From the NCBI GenBank assembly GCA_037783545.1, contig JBBELK010000213.1, positions 1,054,001-1,118,000 on the forward strand: a stretch of DNA of 64,000 nt. The letters run 5' to 3'. Numbering within the stretch: the stretch's first letter is position 1; the number at the start of each line of letters is the position of its first letter. A program made the translations under genes and the position numbers. The notes beneath the pieces are model-generated. The model saw nothing but the letters and a program-made list of their open reading frames with translations. It was not told the origin of the DNA and did no database searches. This stretch comes from Henricia sp. BOLD:AAB3569 (Eukaryota > Echinodermata > Asteroidea > Spinulosida > Echinasteridae). Positions 44,201 through 58,712 of this stretch are shown here, in pieces.

Positions 44201-47200
44201 GAATGCTTAACAGGTTTGCGTAATTTTAAACGTTTACTGAAGAACAATATTTTACTCGACAAAACACAAGTGCCTACGACACTCGGTATTCCCAGGTGGT
44301 CTCCCACCGAAGTACTGACCGAGCCCAACGTTGCTTAACTGCGGTGATCAGACGGGAACCGGTGTATTCAATGTGGTATGGTCGTAAACGAATGCTTAAC
44401 AGGTTTGCGTAATTTGAAACGTTTACTGAAGAACAATATTTTACTCGACAAAACAAAAGTGCCTACGACACTCGGTATTCCCAGGTGGTCTCCCACCGAA
44501 GTACTGACCGAGCCCAACGTTGCTTAACTGCGGTGATCAGACGGGAACCGGTGTATTCAATGTGGTATGGTCGTAGACGAATGCTTAACAGGTTTGCGTA
44601 ATTTTAAACGTTTACTGAAGAACAATATTTTACTCGACAAAACACAAGTGCCTACGACACTCGGTATTCCCAGGTGGTCTCCCACCGAAGTACTGACCGA
44701 GCCCAACGTTGCTTAACTGCGGTGATCAGACGGGAACCGGTGTATTCAATGTGGTATGGTCGTAGACGAATGCTTAACAAGTTTGCGTAATTTGAAACGT
44801 TTACAGAAGAACAATATTTTACTAAAAACAAAAGTGCCTACGACACTCGGTATTCCCAGGTGGTCTCCCACCGAAGTACTGACCGAGCCCAACGTTGCTT
44901 AACTGCGGTGATCAGACGGGAACCGCTGTATTCAATGTGGTATGGTCGTAGACGAATGCTTAACAGGTTTGCGTAATTTTAAACGTTTACTGAAGAACAA
45001 TATTTTACTCGACAAAACAAAAGTGCCTACGACACTTGGTATTCCCAGGTGGTATCCCACCGAAGTACTGACCGAGCCCAACGTTGCTTAACTGCGGTGA
45101 TCAGACGGGAACCGGTGTATTCAATGTGGTATGGTCGTAGACGAATGCTTAACAGGTTTGCGTAATTTTAAACGTTTACTGAAGAACAATATTTTACTCG
45201 ACAAAACAAAAGTGCCTACGACAATCGGTATTCCCAGGTGGTCTCCCACCGAAGTACTGACCGAGCCCAACGTTGCTTAACTGCGGTGATCAGACGGGAA
45301 CCGGTGTATTCAATGTGGTATGGTCGTAGACGAATGCTTAACAGGTTTGCGTAATTTGAAACGTTTACAGAAGAACAATATTTTACTAAAAACAAAAGTG
45401 CCTACGACACTCGGTATTCCCAGGTGGTCTCCCACCGAAGTACTGACCGAGCCCAACGTTGCTTAACTGCGGTGATCAGACGGGAACCGGTGTATTCAAT
45501 GTGGTATGGTCGTAGACGAATGCTTAACAGGTTTGCGTAATTTTAAACGTTTACTGAAGAACAATATTTTACTCGACAAAACAAAAGTACCTACGACACT
45601 CGGTATTCCCAGGTGGTCTCCCACCGAAGTACTGACCGAGCCCAACGTTGCTTAACTGCGGTGATCAGACGGGAACCGATGTATTCAATGTGGTATGGTC
45701 GTAGACGAATGCTTAACAGGTTTGCGTAATTTTAAACGTTTACTGAAGAACAATATTTTACTCGACAAAACAAAAGTGCCTACGACACTCGGTATTCCCA
45801 GGTGGTCTCCCACCGAAGTACTGACCGAGCCCAACGTTGCTTAACTGCGGTGATCAGACGGGAACCGGTGTATTCAATGTGGTATGGTCGTAGACGAATG
45901 CTTAACAGGTTTGCGTAATTGGAAACGTTTACAGAAGAACAATATTTTACTCGACAAAACAAAAGTGCCTACGACACTAGGTATTCCCAGGTGTTCTCCC
46001 ACCGAAGTACTGACCGAGCCCAACGTTGCTTAACTGCGGTGATCAGACGGGAACCGGTGTATTCAATGTGGTATGGTCGTAGACGAATGCTTAACAGGTT
46101 TGCGTAATTTTAAACGTTTACTGAAGAACAATATTTTACTCGACAAAACAAAAGTGCATACGACACTCGGTATTCCCAGGTGGTCTCCCACCGAAGTACT
46201 GACCGAGCCCAACGTTGCTTAACTGCGGTGATCAGACGGGAACCGGTGTATTCAATGTGGTATGGTCGTAGACGAATGCTTAACAGGTTTGCGTAATTTT
46301 AAACGTTTACTGAAGAACAATATTTTACTAAAAACAAAAGTACCTACGACACTCGGTATTCCCAGGTGGTCTCCCACCGAAGTACTGACCGAGCCCAACG
46401 TTGCTTAACTGCGGTGATCAGACGGGAACCGGTGTATTCAATTTGGTATGGTCGTAGACGAATGCTTAACAGGTTTGCGTAATTGGAAACGTTTACTGAA
46501 GAACAATATTCTACTCGACAAAACAAAAGTGCCTACGACACTAGGTATTCCCAGGTGGTCTCCCACCGAAGTACTGACCGAGCCCAACGTTGCTTAACTG
46601 CGGTGATCAGACGGGAACCGGTGTATTCAATGTGGTATGGTCGTAGACGAATGCTTAACAGGTTTGCGTAATTTTAAACGTTTACTGAAGAACAATATTT
46701 TACTCGACAAAACAAAAGTGCCTACGACACTCGGTATTCCCAGGTGGTCTCCCACCGAAGTACTGACCGAGCCCAACGTTGCTTAACTGCGGTGATCAGA
46801 CGGGAACCGGTGTATTCAATGTGGTATGGTCATAGACGAATGCTTAACAGGTTTGCGTAATTTTGAACGTTTACTGAAGAACAATATTTTACTAAAAACA
46901 AAAGTGCCTACGACACTCGGTATTCCCAGGTGGTCTCCCACCGAAGTACTGACCGAGCCCAACGTTGCTTAACTGCGGTGATCAGACGGGAACCGGTGTA
47001 TTCAATGTGGTATGGTCGTAGACGAATGCTTAACAGGTTTGCGTAATTTTGAACGTTTACTGAAGAACAATATTTTACTAAAAACAAAAGTGCCTACGAC
47101 ACTCGGTATTCCCAGGTGGTCTCCCACCGAAGTACTGACCGAGCCCAACGTTGCTTAACTGCGGTGATCAGACGGGAACCGGTGTATTCAATGTGGTATG

Positions 47201-47399
47201 GTCGTAGACGAATGCTTAACAGGTTTGCGTAATTTTAAACGTTTACTGAAGAACAATATTTTACTCGACAAAACAAAAGTGCCTACGACACTCGGTATTC
47301 CCAGGTGGTCTCCCACCGAAGTACTGACCGAGCCCAACGTTGCTTAACTGCGGTGATCAGACGGGAACCGGTGTATTCAATGTGGTATGGTCGTAGACG

Positions 47400-50300
47400 A
47401 ATGCTTAACAGGTTTGCGTAATTGGAAACGTTTACTGAAGAACAATATTCTACTCGACAAAACAAAAGTGCCTACGACACTAGGTATTCCCAGGTGGTCT
47501 CCCACCGAAGTACTGACCGAGCCCAACGTTGCTTAACTGCGGTGATCAGACGGGAACCGGTGTATTCAATGTGGTATGGTCGTAGACGAATGCTTAACAG
47601 GTTTGCGTAATTTTAAACGTTTACTGAAGAACAATATTTTACTCGACAAAACAAAAGTGCCTACGACACTCGGTATTCCCAGGTGGTCTCCCACCGAAGT
47701 ACTGACCGAGCCCAACGTTGCTTAACTGCGGTGATCAGACGGGAACCGGTGTATTCAATGTGGTATGGTCGTAGACGAATGCTTAACAGGTTTGCGTAAT
47801 TTTGAACGTTTACTGAAGAACAATATTTTACTAAAAACAAAAGTGCCTACGACACTCGGTATTCCCAGGTGGTCTCCCACCGAAGTACTGACCGAGCCCA
47901 ATGTTGCTTAACTGCGGTGATCAGACGGGAAACGGTGTATTCAATGTGTTATGGTCGTAGACGAATGCTTAACAGGTTTGCGTAATTTTGAACGTTTACT
48001 GAAGAACAATATTTTACTAAAAACAAAAGTGCCTACGACACTCGGTATTCCCAGGTGGTCTCCCACCGAAGTACTGACCGAGCCCAACGTTGCTTAACTG
48101 CGGTGATCAGACGGGAACCGGTGTATTCAATGTGGTATGGTCGTAGACGAATGCTTAACAGGTTTGCGTAATTTTAAACGTTTACTGAAGAACAATATTT
48201 TACTCGACAAAACAAAAGTGCCTACGACACTCGGTATTCCCAGGTGGTCTCCCACCGAAGTACTGACCGAGCCCAACGTTGCTTAACTGCGGTGATCAGA
48301 CGGGAACCGGTGTATTCAATGTGGTATGGTCGTAGACGAATGCTTAACAGGTTTGCGTAATTTTAAACGTTTACTGAAGAACAATATTTTACTAAAAACA
48401 AAAGTGCCTACGACACTCGGTATTCCCAGGTGGTCTCCCACCGAAGTACTGACCGAGCCCAACGTTGCTTAACTGCGGTGATCAGACGGGAACCGGTGTA
48501 TTCAATGTGGTATGGTCGTAGACGAATGCTTAACAGGTTTGCGTAATTTTAAACGTTTACTGAAGAACAATATTTTACTCGACAAAACAAAAGTGCCTAC
48601 GACACTCGGTATTCCCAGGTGGTCTCCCACCGAAGTACTGACCGAGCCCAACGTTGCTTAACTGCGGTGATCAGACGGGAACCGGTGTATTCAATGTGGT
48701 ATGGTCGTAGACGAATGCTTAACAGGTTTGCGTAATTTTAAACGTTTACTGAAGAACAATATTTTACTCGACAAAACAAAAGTGCCTACGACACTCGGTA
48801 TTCCCAGGTGGTCTCCCACCGAAGTACTGACCGAGCCCAACGTTGCTTAACTGCGGTGATCAGACGGGAACCGGTGTATTCAATGTGGTATGGTCGTAGA
48901 CGAATGCTTAACAGATTTGCGTAATTGGAAACGTTTACAGAAGAACAATATTTTACTCGACAAAACAAAAGTGCCTACGACACTCGGTATTCCCAGGTGG
49001 TCTCCCACCGAAGTACTGACCGAGCCCAACGTTGCTTAACTGCGGTGATCAGACGGGAACCGGTGTATTCAATGTGGTATGGTCGTAGACGAATGCTTAA
49101 CAGGTTTGCGTAATTTTAAACGTTTACTGAAGAACACTATTTTACTCGACAAAACAAAAGTGCCTACGACACTCGGTATTCCCAGGTGGTCTCCCACCGA
49201 AGTACTGACCGAGCCCAACGTTGCTTAACTGCGGTGATCAGACGGGAACCGGTGTATTCAATGTGGTATGGTCGTAGACGAATGCTTAACAGGTTTGCGT
49301 AATTTTGAACGTTTACTGAAGAACAATATTTTACTAAAAACAAAAGTGCCTACGACACTCGGTATTCCCAGGTGGTCTCCCACCGAAGTACTGACCGAGC
49401 CCAACGTTGCTTAACTGCGGTGATCAGACGGGAAACGGTGTATTCAATGTGTTATGGTCGTAGACGAATGCTTAACAGGTTTGCGTAATTTTGAACGTTT
49501 ACTGAAGAACAATATTTTACTAAAAACAAAAGTGCCTACGACACTCGGTATTCCCAGGTGGTCTCCCACCGAAGTACTGACCGAGCCCAACGTTGCTTAA
49601 CTGCGGTGATCAGACGGGAACCGGTGTATTCAATGTGGTATGGTCGTAGACGAATGCTTAACAGGTTTGCGTAATTTTAAACGTTTACTGAAGAACAATA
49701 TTTTACTCGACAAAACAAAAGTGCCTACGACACTCGGTATTCCCAGGTGGTCTCCCACCGAAGTACTGACCGAGCCCAACGTTGCTTAACTGCGGTGATC
49801 AGACGGGAACCGGTGTATTCAATGTGGTATGGTCGTAGACGAATGCTTAACAGGTTTGCGTAATTTTAAACGTTTACTGAAGAACAATATTTTACTAAAA
49901 ACAAAAGTGCCTACGACACTCGGTATTCCCAGGTGGTCTCCCACCGAAGTACTGACCGAGCCCAACGTTGCTTAACTGCGGTGATCAGACGGGAACCGGT
50001 GTATTCAATGTGGTATGGTCGTAGACGAATGCTTAACAGGTTTGCGTAATTTTAAACGTTTACTGAAGAACAATATTTTACTCGACAAAACAAAAGTGCC
50101 TACGACACTCGGTATTCCCAGGTGGTCTCCCACCGAAGTACTGACCGAGCCCAACGTTGCTTAACTGCGGTGATCAGACGGGAACCGGTGTATTCAATGT
50201 GGTATGGTCGTAGACGAATGCTTAACAGGTTTGCGTAATTTTAAACGTTTACTGAAGAACAATATTTTACTCGACAAAACAAAAGTGCCTACGACACTCG

Positions 50301-50640
50301 GTATTCCCAGGTGGTCTCCCACCGAAGTACTGACCGAGCCCAACGTTGCTTAACTGCGGTGATCAGACGGGAACCGGTGTATTCAATGTGGTATGGTCGT
50401 AGACGAATGCTTAACAGATTTGCGTAATTGGAAACGTTTACAGAAGAACAATATTTTACTCGACAAAACAAAAGTGCCTACGACACTCGGTATTCCCAGG
50501 TGGTCTCCCACCGAAGTACTGACCGAGCCCAACGTTGCTTAACTGCGGTGATCAGACGGGAACCGGTGTATTCAATGTGGTATGGTCGTAGACGAATGCT
50601 TAACAGGTTTGCGTAATTTTAAACGTTTACTGAAGAACAC
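47400..50640 (-). repeat. Right-arm higher-order repeat, period 1,503 bp
   Basis: Ordered variants recur at 1,503 bp (8 units, 3 short): GTGTTATGG at 47947/49450, ACAGATTTG at 48912/50415, and GAACACTAT at 49132/50635. A related 939-bp (5-unit) offset links 46344 and 47283. Confidence 0.75.
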
Positions 50641-51794
50641 TATTTTACTCGACAAAACAAAAGTGCCTACGACACTCGGTATTCCCAGGTGGTCTCCCAC
50701 CGAAGTACTGACCGAGCCCAACGTTGCTTAAATGCGGTGATCAGACGGGAACCGGTGTATTCAATGTGGTATGGTCGTAGACGAATGCTTAACAGGTTTG
50801 CGTAATTTTAAACGTTTACTGAAGAACAATATTTTACTCGACAAAACAAAAGTGCCTACGACACTCGGTATTCCCAGGTGGTCTCCCACCGAAGTACTGA
50901 CCGAGCCCAACGTTGCTTAACTGCGGTGATCAGACGGGAACCGGTGTATTCAATGTGGTATGGTCGTAGACGAATGCTTAACAGGTTTGCGTAATTGGAA
51001 ACGTTTACTGAAGAACAATATTTTACTCGACAAAACAAAAGTGGCTACGACACTAGGTATTCCCAGGTGGTCTCCCACCGAAGTACTGACCGAGCCCAAC
51101 GTTGCTTAACTGCGGTGATCAGACGGGAACCGGTGTATTCAATGTGGTATGGTCGTAGACGAATGCTTAACAGGTTTGCGTAGTTTTAAACGTTTACTGA
51201 AGAACAATATTTTACTCGACAAAACAAAAGTGCCTACGACACTCGGTATTCCCAGGTGGTCTCCCACCGAAGTACTGACCGAGCCCAACGTTGCTTAACT
51301 GCGGTGATCAGACGGGAACCGGTGTATTCAATGTGGTATGGTCGTAGACGAATGCTTAACAGGTTTGCGTAATTTTAAACGTTTACTGAAGAACAATATT
51401 TTACTAAAAACAAAAGTGCCTACGACACTCGGTATTCCCAGGTGGTCTCCCACCGAAGTACTGACCGAGCCCAACGTTGCTTAACTGCGGTGATCAGACG
51501 GGAACCGGTGTATTCAATGTGGTATGGTCGTAGACGAATGCTTAACAGGTTTGCGTAATTGGAAACGTTTACTGAAGAACAATATTTTACTCGACAAAAC
51601 AAAAGTGCCTACGACACTAGGTATTCCCAGGTGGTCTCCCACCGAAGTACTGACCGAGCCCAACGTTGCTTAACTGCGGTGATCAGACGGGAACCGGTGT
51701 ATTCAATGTGGTATGGTCGTAGACGAATGCTTAACAGGTTTGCATAATTTTAAACGTTTACTGAAGAACAATATTTTACTCGACAAAACAAAAG

Positions 51795-51902
51795 TGCCTA
51801 CGACACTCGGTATTCCCAGGTGGTCTCCTGACCGAGCCCAACGTTGCTTAACTGCGGTGATCAGACGGGAACCGGTGTATTCAATGTGGTATGGTCGTAG
51901 AC
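51795..51902 (-). pseudogene. 5S rRNA gene with 11-bp deletion across the retrotransposon target (first)
   Basis: This gene is 108 nt long. On the + strand it reads GGTCTCCTGACCGAG, so on the gene strand GGTCAG is followed directly by GAGACC. Nt 75-85 (or 76-86) are lost, with a one-base ambiguity. The lost stretch contains the 77/78 insertion point and the 5' part of box C, so TFIIIA binding should be impaired. Confidence 0.92.
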
Positions 51903-52161
51903 GAATGCTTAACAGGTTTGCGTAATTTGAAACGTTTACTGAAGAACAATATTTTACTCGACAAAACAAAAGTGCCTACGACACTCGGTATTCCCAGGTG
52001 GTCTCCCACCGAAGTACTGACCGAGCCCAACGTTGCTTAACTGCGGTGATCAGACGGGAACCGGTGTATTCAATGTGGTATGGTCGTAGACGAATGCTAA
52101 ACAGGTTTGCATAATTTTAAACGTTTACTGAAGAACAATATTTTACTCGACAAAACAAAAG

Positions 52162-52269
52162 TGCCTACGACACTCGGTATTCCCAGGTGGTCTCCTGACC
52201 GAGCCCAACGTTGCTTAACTGCGGTGATCAGACGGGAACCGGTGTATTCAATGTGGTATGGTCGTAGAC
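52162..52269 (-). pseudogene. 5S rRNA gene with 11-bp deletion across the retrotransposon target (second)
   Basis: The same 11-bp deletion recurs 367 bp away, with the same neighbours (TTTGCATAATTTT spacer), so the pair arose by duplication of a two-unit block. Confidence 0.92.
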
Positions 52270-52899
52270 GAATGCTTAACAGGTTTGCGTAATTTGAAAC
52301 GTTTACTGAAGAACAATATTTTACTAGACAAAACAAAAGTGCCTACGACACTCGGTATTCCCAGGTGGTCTCCCACCGAAGTACTGACCGAGCCCAACGT
52401 TGCTTAACTGCGGTGATCAGACGGGAACCGGTGTATTCAATGTGGTATGGTCGTAGACGAATGCTTAACAGGTTTGCGTAATTTGAAACGTTTACTGAAG
52501 AACAATATTTTACTAAAAACAAAAGTGCCTACGACACTCGGTATTCCCAGGTGGTCTACCACCGACGTACTGACCGAGCCCAACGTTGCTTAACTGCGGT
52601 GATCAGACGGGAACCGGTGTATTGATTGTGGTATGGTCGTAGACGAATGCTTAACAGGTTTGCGTAATTTTAAACGTTTACTGAAGAACAATATTTTACT
52701 CGACAAAACAAAAGTGCCTACGACACTCGGTATTCCCAGGTGGTCTCCCACCGAAGTACTGACCGAGCCCAACGTTGCTTAACTGCGGTGATCAGACGAG
52801 ATCCGGTGTATTCAATGTGGTATGGTCGTAGACGAATGCTTAACAGCTTTGCGTAATTGTAAACGTTTACTGAAGAACAATATTTTACTCGACAAAACA

Positions 52900-55800
52900 A
52901 AAGTGCCTACGACACTCGGTATTCCCAGGTGGTCTCCCACCGAAGTACTGACCGAGCCCAACGTTGCTTAACTGCGGTGATCAGACGGGATCCGGTGTAT
53001 TCAATGTGGTATGGTCGTAGACGAATGCTTAACAGGTTTGCGTAATTTGAAACGTTTACTGAAGAACAATATTTTACTCGACAAAACAAAAGTGCCTACG
53101 ACACTCGGTATTCCCAGGTGGTCTCCCACCGAAGTACTGACCGAGCCCAACGTTGCTTAACTGCGGTGATCAGACGGGAACCGGTGTATTCAATGTGGTA
53201 TGGTCGTAGACGAATGCTTAACAGGTTTGCGTAATTTTAAACGTTTACTGAAGAACAATATTTTACTCGACAAAACAAAAGTGCCTACGACACTCGGTAT
53301 TCCCAGGTGGTCTCCCACCGAAGTACTGACCGAGCCCAACGTTGCTTAACTGCGGTGATCAGACGGGAACCGGTGTATTCAATGTGGTATGGTCGTAGAC
53401 GAATGCTTAACAGGTTTGCGTAATTTGAAAAGTTTACTGAAGAACAATATTTTACTAAAAACAAAAGTGCCTACGACACTCGGTATTCCCAGGTGGTCTC
53501 CCACCGAAGTACTGACCGAGCCCAACGTTGCTTAACTGCGGTGATCAGACGGGAACCGGTGTATTCAATGTGGTATGGTCGTAGACGAATGCTTAACAGG
53601 TTTGCGTAATTTTAAACGTTTACTGAAGAACAATATTTTACTCGACAAAACAAAAGTGCCTACGACACTCGGTATTCCCAGGTGGTCTCCCACCGAAGTA
53701 CTGACCGAGCCCAACGTTGCTTAACTGCGGTGATCAGACGGGAACCGGTGTATTCAATGTGGTATGGTCGTAGACGAATGCTTAACAGGTTTGCGTAATT
53801 TGAAACGTTTACTGAAGAACAATATTTTACTAAAAACAAAAGTGCCTACGACACTCGGTATTCCCAGGTGGTCTCCCACCGACGTACTGACCGAGCCCAA
53901 CGTTGCTTAACTGCGGTGATCAGACGGGAACCGGTGTATTCAATGTGGTATGGTCGTAGACGAATGCTTAACAGGTTGGCGTAATTTGAAACGTTTACTG
54001 AAGAACAATATTTTACTCGACAAAACAACAGTGCCTACGACACTCGGTATTCCCAGGTGGTCTCCCACCGAAGTACTGACCGAGCCCAACGTTGCTTAAC
54101 TGCGGTGATCAGACGGGAACCGGTGTATTCAATGTGGTATGGTCGTAGACGAATGCTTAATAGGTTTGCGTGATTTGAAACGTTTACTGAAGAACAATAT
54201 TTTACTAAAAACAAAAGTGCCTACGACACTCGGTATTCCCAGGTGGTCTCCCACCGAAGTACTGACCGAGCCCAACGTTGCTTAACTGCGGTGATCAGAC
54301 GGGAACCGGTGTATTCAATGTGGTATGGTCGTAGACGAAAGCTTAATAGGTTTGCGTAATTTGAAACGTTTACTGAAGAACAATATTTTACTAAAAACAA
54401 AAGTGCCTACGACACTCGGTATTCCCAGGTGGTCTCCCACCGAAGTACTGACCGAGCCCAACGTTGCTTAACTGCGGTGATCAGACGGGAACCGGTGTAT
54501 TCAATGTGGTATGGTCGTAGACGAATGCTTAACAGGTTTGCGTAATTTTAAACGTTTACTGAAGAACAATATTTTACTCGACAAAACAAAAGTGCCTACG
54601 ACACTCGGTATTCCCAGGTGGTCTCCCACCGAAGTACTGACCGAGCCCAACGTTGCTTAACTGCGGTGATCAGACGGGATCCGGTGTATTCAATGTGGTA
54701 TGGTCGTAGACGAATGCTTAACAGGTTTGCGTAATTTGAAACGTTTACTGAAGAACAATATTTTACTCGACAAAACAAAAGTGCCTACGACACTCGGTAT
54801 TCCCAGGTGGTCTCCCACCGAAGTACTGACCGAGCCAAACGTTGCTTAACTGCGGTGATCAGACGGGAACCGGTGTATTCAATGTGGTATGATCGTAGAC
54901 GAATGCTTAACAGGTTTGCGTAATTTTAAACGTTTACTGAAGAACAATATTTTACTCGACAAAACAAAAGTGCCTACGACACTCGGTATTCCCAGGTGGT
55001 CTCCCACCGAAGTACTGACCGAGCCCAACGTTGCTTAACTGCGGTGATCAGACGGGAACCGGTGTATTCAATGTGGTATGGTCGTAGACGAATGCTTAAC
55101 AGGTTTGCGTAATTTGAAACGTTTACTGAAGAACAATATTTTACTAAAAACAAAAGTGCCTACGACACTCGGTATTCCTAGGTGGTCTCCCACCGAAGTA
55201 CTGACCGAGCCCAACGTTGCTTAACTGCGGTGATCAGACGGGAACCGGTGTATTCAATGTGGTATGGTCGTAGACGAATGCTTAACAGGTTTGCGTAATT
55301 TTAAACGTTTACTGAAGAACAATATTTTACTCGACAAAACAAAAGTGCCTACGACACTCGGTATTCCCAGGTGGTCTCCCACCGAAGTACTGACCGAGCC
55401 CAACGTTGCTTAACTGCGGTGATCAGACGGGAACCGGTGTATTCAATGTGGTATGGTCGTAGACGAATGCTTAACAGGTTTGCGTAATTTGAAACGTTTA
55501 CTGAAGAACAATATTTTACTAAAAACAAAAGTGCCTACGACACTCGGTATTCCCAGGTGGTCTCCCACCGACGTACTGACCGAGACCAACGTTGCTTAAC
55601 TGCGGTGATCAGACGGGAACCGGTGTATTCAATGTGGTATGGTCGTAGACGAATGCTTAACAGGTTGGCGTAATTTGAAACGTTTACTGAAGAACAATAT
55701 TTTACTCGACAAAACAACTGTGCCTACGACACTCGGTATTCCCAGGTGGTCTCCCACCGAAGTACTGACCGAGCCCAACGTTGCTTAACTGCGGTGTTCA

Positions 55801-55950
55801 GACGGGAACCGGTGTATTCAATGTGGTATGGTCGTAGACGAATGCTTAATAGGTTTGCGTGATTTGAAACGTTTACTGAAGAACAATATTTTACTAAAAA
55901 CAAAAGTGCCTACGACACTCGGTATTCCCAGGTGGTCTCCCACCGAAGTA
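52900..55950 (-). repeat. Right-arm higher-order repeat, offset 1,689 bp
   Basis: Units at 52907 and 53846 recur at 54596 and 55535 with their variants (GGATCC for GGTTCC, CGACGTACTG, GTTGGCGTAA, AAACAAC before the gene). This is a nine-unit duplication with a few private changes. Confidence 0.75.
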
Positions 55951-56092
55951 CTGACCGAGCCCAACGTTGCTTAACTGCGGTGATCAGACGCGATCCGGTG
56001 TATTCAATGCGGTATGGTCGTAGACGAATGCTTAACAGGTTTGCGTAATTTGAAACGTTTACAGAAGAACAATATTTTACTAAAAACAAAAG

Positions 56093-56146
56093 TGCCTGCG
56101 GTGATCAGACGGGAACCGGTGTATTCAATGTGGTATGGTCGTAGAC
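56093..56146 (-). pseudogene. 54-nt 5S rRNA remnant (nt 52-116 deleted), copy 1 of 5
   Basis: On the gene strand, GATCACCGCAG (to nt 51) is joined to GCACTTTTG (from nt 117), removing 65 nt that include nearly all of boxes A and C. The unit before it carries GCGATCCGG and CAATGCGG, a linked variant. It cannot encode 5S rRNA. Confidence 0.93.
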
Positions 56147-58658
56147 GAATGCTTAACAGGTTTGCGTAATTTGAAACGTTTACTGAAGAACAATATTTTA
56201 CTCGACAAAACAAAAGTGCCTACGACACTCGGTATTCCCAGGTGGTCTCCCACCGAAGTACTGACCGAGCCCAACGTTGCTTAACTGCGGTGATCAGACG
56301 GGAACCGGTGTATTCAATGTGGTATGGTCGTAGACGAATGCTTAACAGGTTTCCGTAATTTTAAACGTTTACTGAAGAACAATATTTTACTCGACAAAAC
56401 AAAAGTGCCTACGACACTCGGTATTCCCAGGTGGTCTCCCACCGAAGTACTGCCCGAGCCCAACGTTGCTTAACTGCAGTGATCTGACGGGAACCGGTGT
56501 ATTCATTGTGGTATGGTCGTAGACGAATTCTTAACAGGTTTGCGTAATTTTAAACGTTTACTGAAGAACAATATTTTACTCGACAAAACAAAAGTGCCTA
56601 CGACACTCGGTATTCCCAGGTGGTCTCCCACCGAAGTACTGACCGAGCCCAACGTTGCTTAACTGCGGTGATCAGACGGGAACCGGTGTATTCAATGTGG
56701 TATGGTCGTAGACGAATGCTTAACAGGTTGGCGTAATTTGAAACGTTTACTGAAGAACAATATTTTACTCGACAAAACAAAAGTGCCTAAGACACTCGGT
56801 ATTCCCAGGTGGTCTCCCACCGAAGTACTGACCGAGCCCAACTTTGCTTAACTGCGGTGATCAGACGGGAACCGGTGTATTCAATGTGGTATGGTCGTAG
56901 ACGAATGCTTAACAGGTTTGCGTAATTTTAAACGTTTACTGAAGAACAATATTTTACTCGACAAAACAAAAGTGCCTACGACACTCGGTATTTCCAGGTG
57001 GTCTCCCACCGAAGTACTGACCGAGCCCAACGTTGCTTAACTGCGGTGATCAGACGGGAACCGGTGTATTCAATGTGGTATGGTCGTAGACGAATGCTTA
57101 ACAGGTTTGCGTAATTTGAAACGTTTACTGAAGAACAATATTTTACTCGACAAAACAAAAGTGCCTACGACACTCGGTATTCCCAGGTGGTCTCCCACCG
57201 AAGTACTGACCGAGCCCAACGTTGCTTAACTGCGGTGATCAGACGGGAACCGGTGTATTCAATGTGGTATGGTCGTAGACGAATGCTTAATAGGTTTGCG
57301 TAATTTGAAACGTTTACTGAAGAACAATATTTTACTAAAAACAAAAGTGCCTACGACACTCGGTATTCCCAGGTGGTCTCCCACCGAAGTACTGACCGAG
57401 CCCAACGTTGCTTAACTGCGGTGATCAGACGGGAACCGGTGTATTCAATGTGGTATGGTCGTAGACGAAAGCTTAATAGGTTTGCGTAATTTGAAACGTT
57501 TACTGAAGAACAATATTTTACTAAAAACAAAAGTGCCTACGACACTCGGTATTCCCAGGTGGTCTCCCACCGAAGTACTGACCGAGCCCAACGTTGCTTA
57601 ACTGCGGTGATCAGACGGGAACCGGTGTATTCAATGTGGTATGGTCGTAGACGAATGCTTAACAGGTTTGCGTAATTTTAAACGTTTACTGAAGAACAAT
57701 ATTTTACTCGACAAAACAAAAGTGCCTACGACACTCGGTATTCCCAGGTGGTCTCCCACCGAAGTACTGACCGAGCCAAACGTTGCTTAACTGCGGTGAT
57801 CAGACGGGAACCGGTGTATTCAATGTGGTATGGTCGTAGACGAATGCTTAACAGGTTTGCGTAATTTTAAACGTTTACTGAAGAACAATATTTTACTCGA
57901 CAAAACAAAAGTGCCTACGACACTCGGTATTCCCAGGTGGTCTCCCACCGAAGTACTGACCGAGCCCAACGTTGCTTAACTGCGGTGATCAGACGGGAAC
58001 CGGTGTATTCAATGTGGTATGGTCGTAGACGAATGCTTAACAGGTTTGCGTAATTTGAAACGTTTACTGAAGAACAATATTTTACTAAAAACAAAAGTGC
58101 CTACGACACTCGGTATTCCTAGGTGGTCTCCCACCGAAGTACTGACCGAGCCCAACGTTGCTTAACTGCGGTGATCAGACGGGAACCGGTGTATTCAATG
58201 TGGTATGGTCGTAGACGAATGCTTAACAGGTTTGCGTAATTTTAAACGTTTACTGAAGAACAATATTTTACTCGACAAAACAAAAGTGCCTACGACACTC
58301 GGTATTCCCAGGTGGTCTCCCACCGAAGTACTGACCGAGCCCAACGTTGCTTAACTGCGGTGATCAGACGGGAACCGGTGTATTCAATGTGGTATGGTCG
58401 TAGACGAATGCTTAACAGGTTTGCGTAATTTGAAACGTTTACTGAAGAACAATATTTTACTAAAAACAAAAGTGCCTACGACACTCGGTATTCCCAGGTG
58501 GTCTCCCACCGACGTACTGACCGAGCCCAACGTTGCTTAACTGCGGTGATCAGACGCGATCCGGTGTATTCAATGCGGTATGGTCGTAGACGAATGCTTA
58601 ACAGGTTTGCGTAATTTGAAACGTTTACAGAAGAACAATATTTTACTAAAAACAAAAG

Positions 58659-58712
58659 TGCCTGCGGTGATCAGACGGGAACCGGTGTATTCAATGTGGT
58701 ATGGTCGTAGAC
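58659..58712 (-). pseudogene. 54-nt 5S rRNA remnant, copy 2 of 5
   Basis: The same 65-nt deletion with the same linked GCGATCCGG/CAATGCGG neighbour, 2,566 bp from the first copy. Confidence 0.93.
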
